Source: Holosporales bacterium (GTDB lineage Bacteria > Pseudomonadota > Alphaproteobacteria > RUG11792). Taken from it: a stretch of DNA of 15,366 bases. The translations under genes and the position numbers were made by a program. The stretch spans positions 1 to 15,366 of the forward strand of contig JAIROR010000063.1 of NCBI GenBank assembly GCA_031257415.1, written 5' to 3'. The first letter of the stretch is position 1; the number at the start of each line of letters is the position of its first letter. The notes under the pieces were generated by a model. That model saw only the letters and a program-made list of their open reading frames with translations. It was not told where the DNA came from and ran no database searches. Shown here piece after piece: positions 15,295 through 15,366 of the stretch.

Positions 15295-15366
15295 ATGTCT
15301 ATAAAGAAATCAAAAAAGAACATCATCACAATATCAGGAAACAATGGAATACAGTTCCCTGTTGAA
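15295..15366 (+). CDS. Start of an unidentified gene, cut by the window end
   Basis: An ATG at 15295 is preceded by AAGGAG (15281-15286) at 8-nt spacing, a strong ribosome site. Twenty-four codons are visible, starting MSIKKSKKN and continuing without a stop. The N terminus is basic and then polar, with no signal peptide in what is seen. Too little is present to assign a family. The start lies 38 bp after the 55/56-bp tandem repeat array, and a TATAAC sequence (about 15263-15268) just upstream could be a -10 box. Confidence 0.7.
   Translation, partial: MSIKKSKKNIITISGNNGIQFPVE

Noticed and set aside
14741..15344. Open frames on both strands through the 55/56-bp repeats, with Arg/Ser/Cys-rich repeated peptides
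   Set aside because: The unit length is not a multiple of three, so different copies are read in different frames, and no frame has a ribosome site. They are by-products of the repeat.

Overview
The window looks like part of the chromosome of a host-associated, reduced-genome alphaproteobacterium, most likely of the Holosporales/Rickettsiales type. The evidence is a moderately AT-rich sequence, a compact rimP-nusA-infB cluster without ylxR or rbfA, an NtrY-like histidine kinase with no neighbouring response regulator, scavenging transporters for nucleosides and aromatic amino acids, several signal-peptide proteins of unknown function, and dispersed palindromic repeats between genes. The taxonomic placement is inferred from gene style; there is no rRNA in the window.

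Layout: 89-6372 is a block on the minus strand, read from right to left: rimP, nusA, infB (nusA and infB overlap), a DedA-family membrane protein 4 nt after infB, then an unrecognised secreted protein with its own likely promoter. Back to back with rimP is xseB (6445-6642, plus strand); the two share a 72-bp spacer in which the -10 boxes of the opposing promoters overlap. A minus-strand gene at 6770-7576 follows. It encodes an unusual protein with a signal peptide or membrane anchor, an 8-residue repeat array and two helix-turn-helix segments. Next come a tandem 21-bp repeat (7636-7720) that copies the 3' end of the adjoining gene, an aromatic amino-acid permease (7704-8894, minus) and an NtrY-type kinase lacking a PAS domain (9157-10977, minus). 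On the plus strand are a secreted repeat protein (11327-12931), a nupC nucleoside transporter behind a 550-bp leader (13482-14723), a 571-bp gene-free stretch holding four 55/56-bp tandem repeats (15037-15257), and the first 24 codons of another gene (15295 to the window end).

The housekeeping block serves transcription, ribosome maturation and translation initiation. The transporters and kinase fit life inside a host cell. The unusual features are repeats at several scales: a 15-bp array in infB, a 24-bp array in the helix-turn-helix gene, a 66/72-bp array in the secreted protein, 21-bp and 55/56-bp intergenic arrays, and a roughly 95-103-bp palindromic element present in at least three gene gaps. 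No classical mobile element, tRNA, rRNA or CRISPR array was recognised. The best candidates for something new are the secreted helix-turn-helix protein, the palindromic element family, and the structured leader of nupC.
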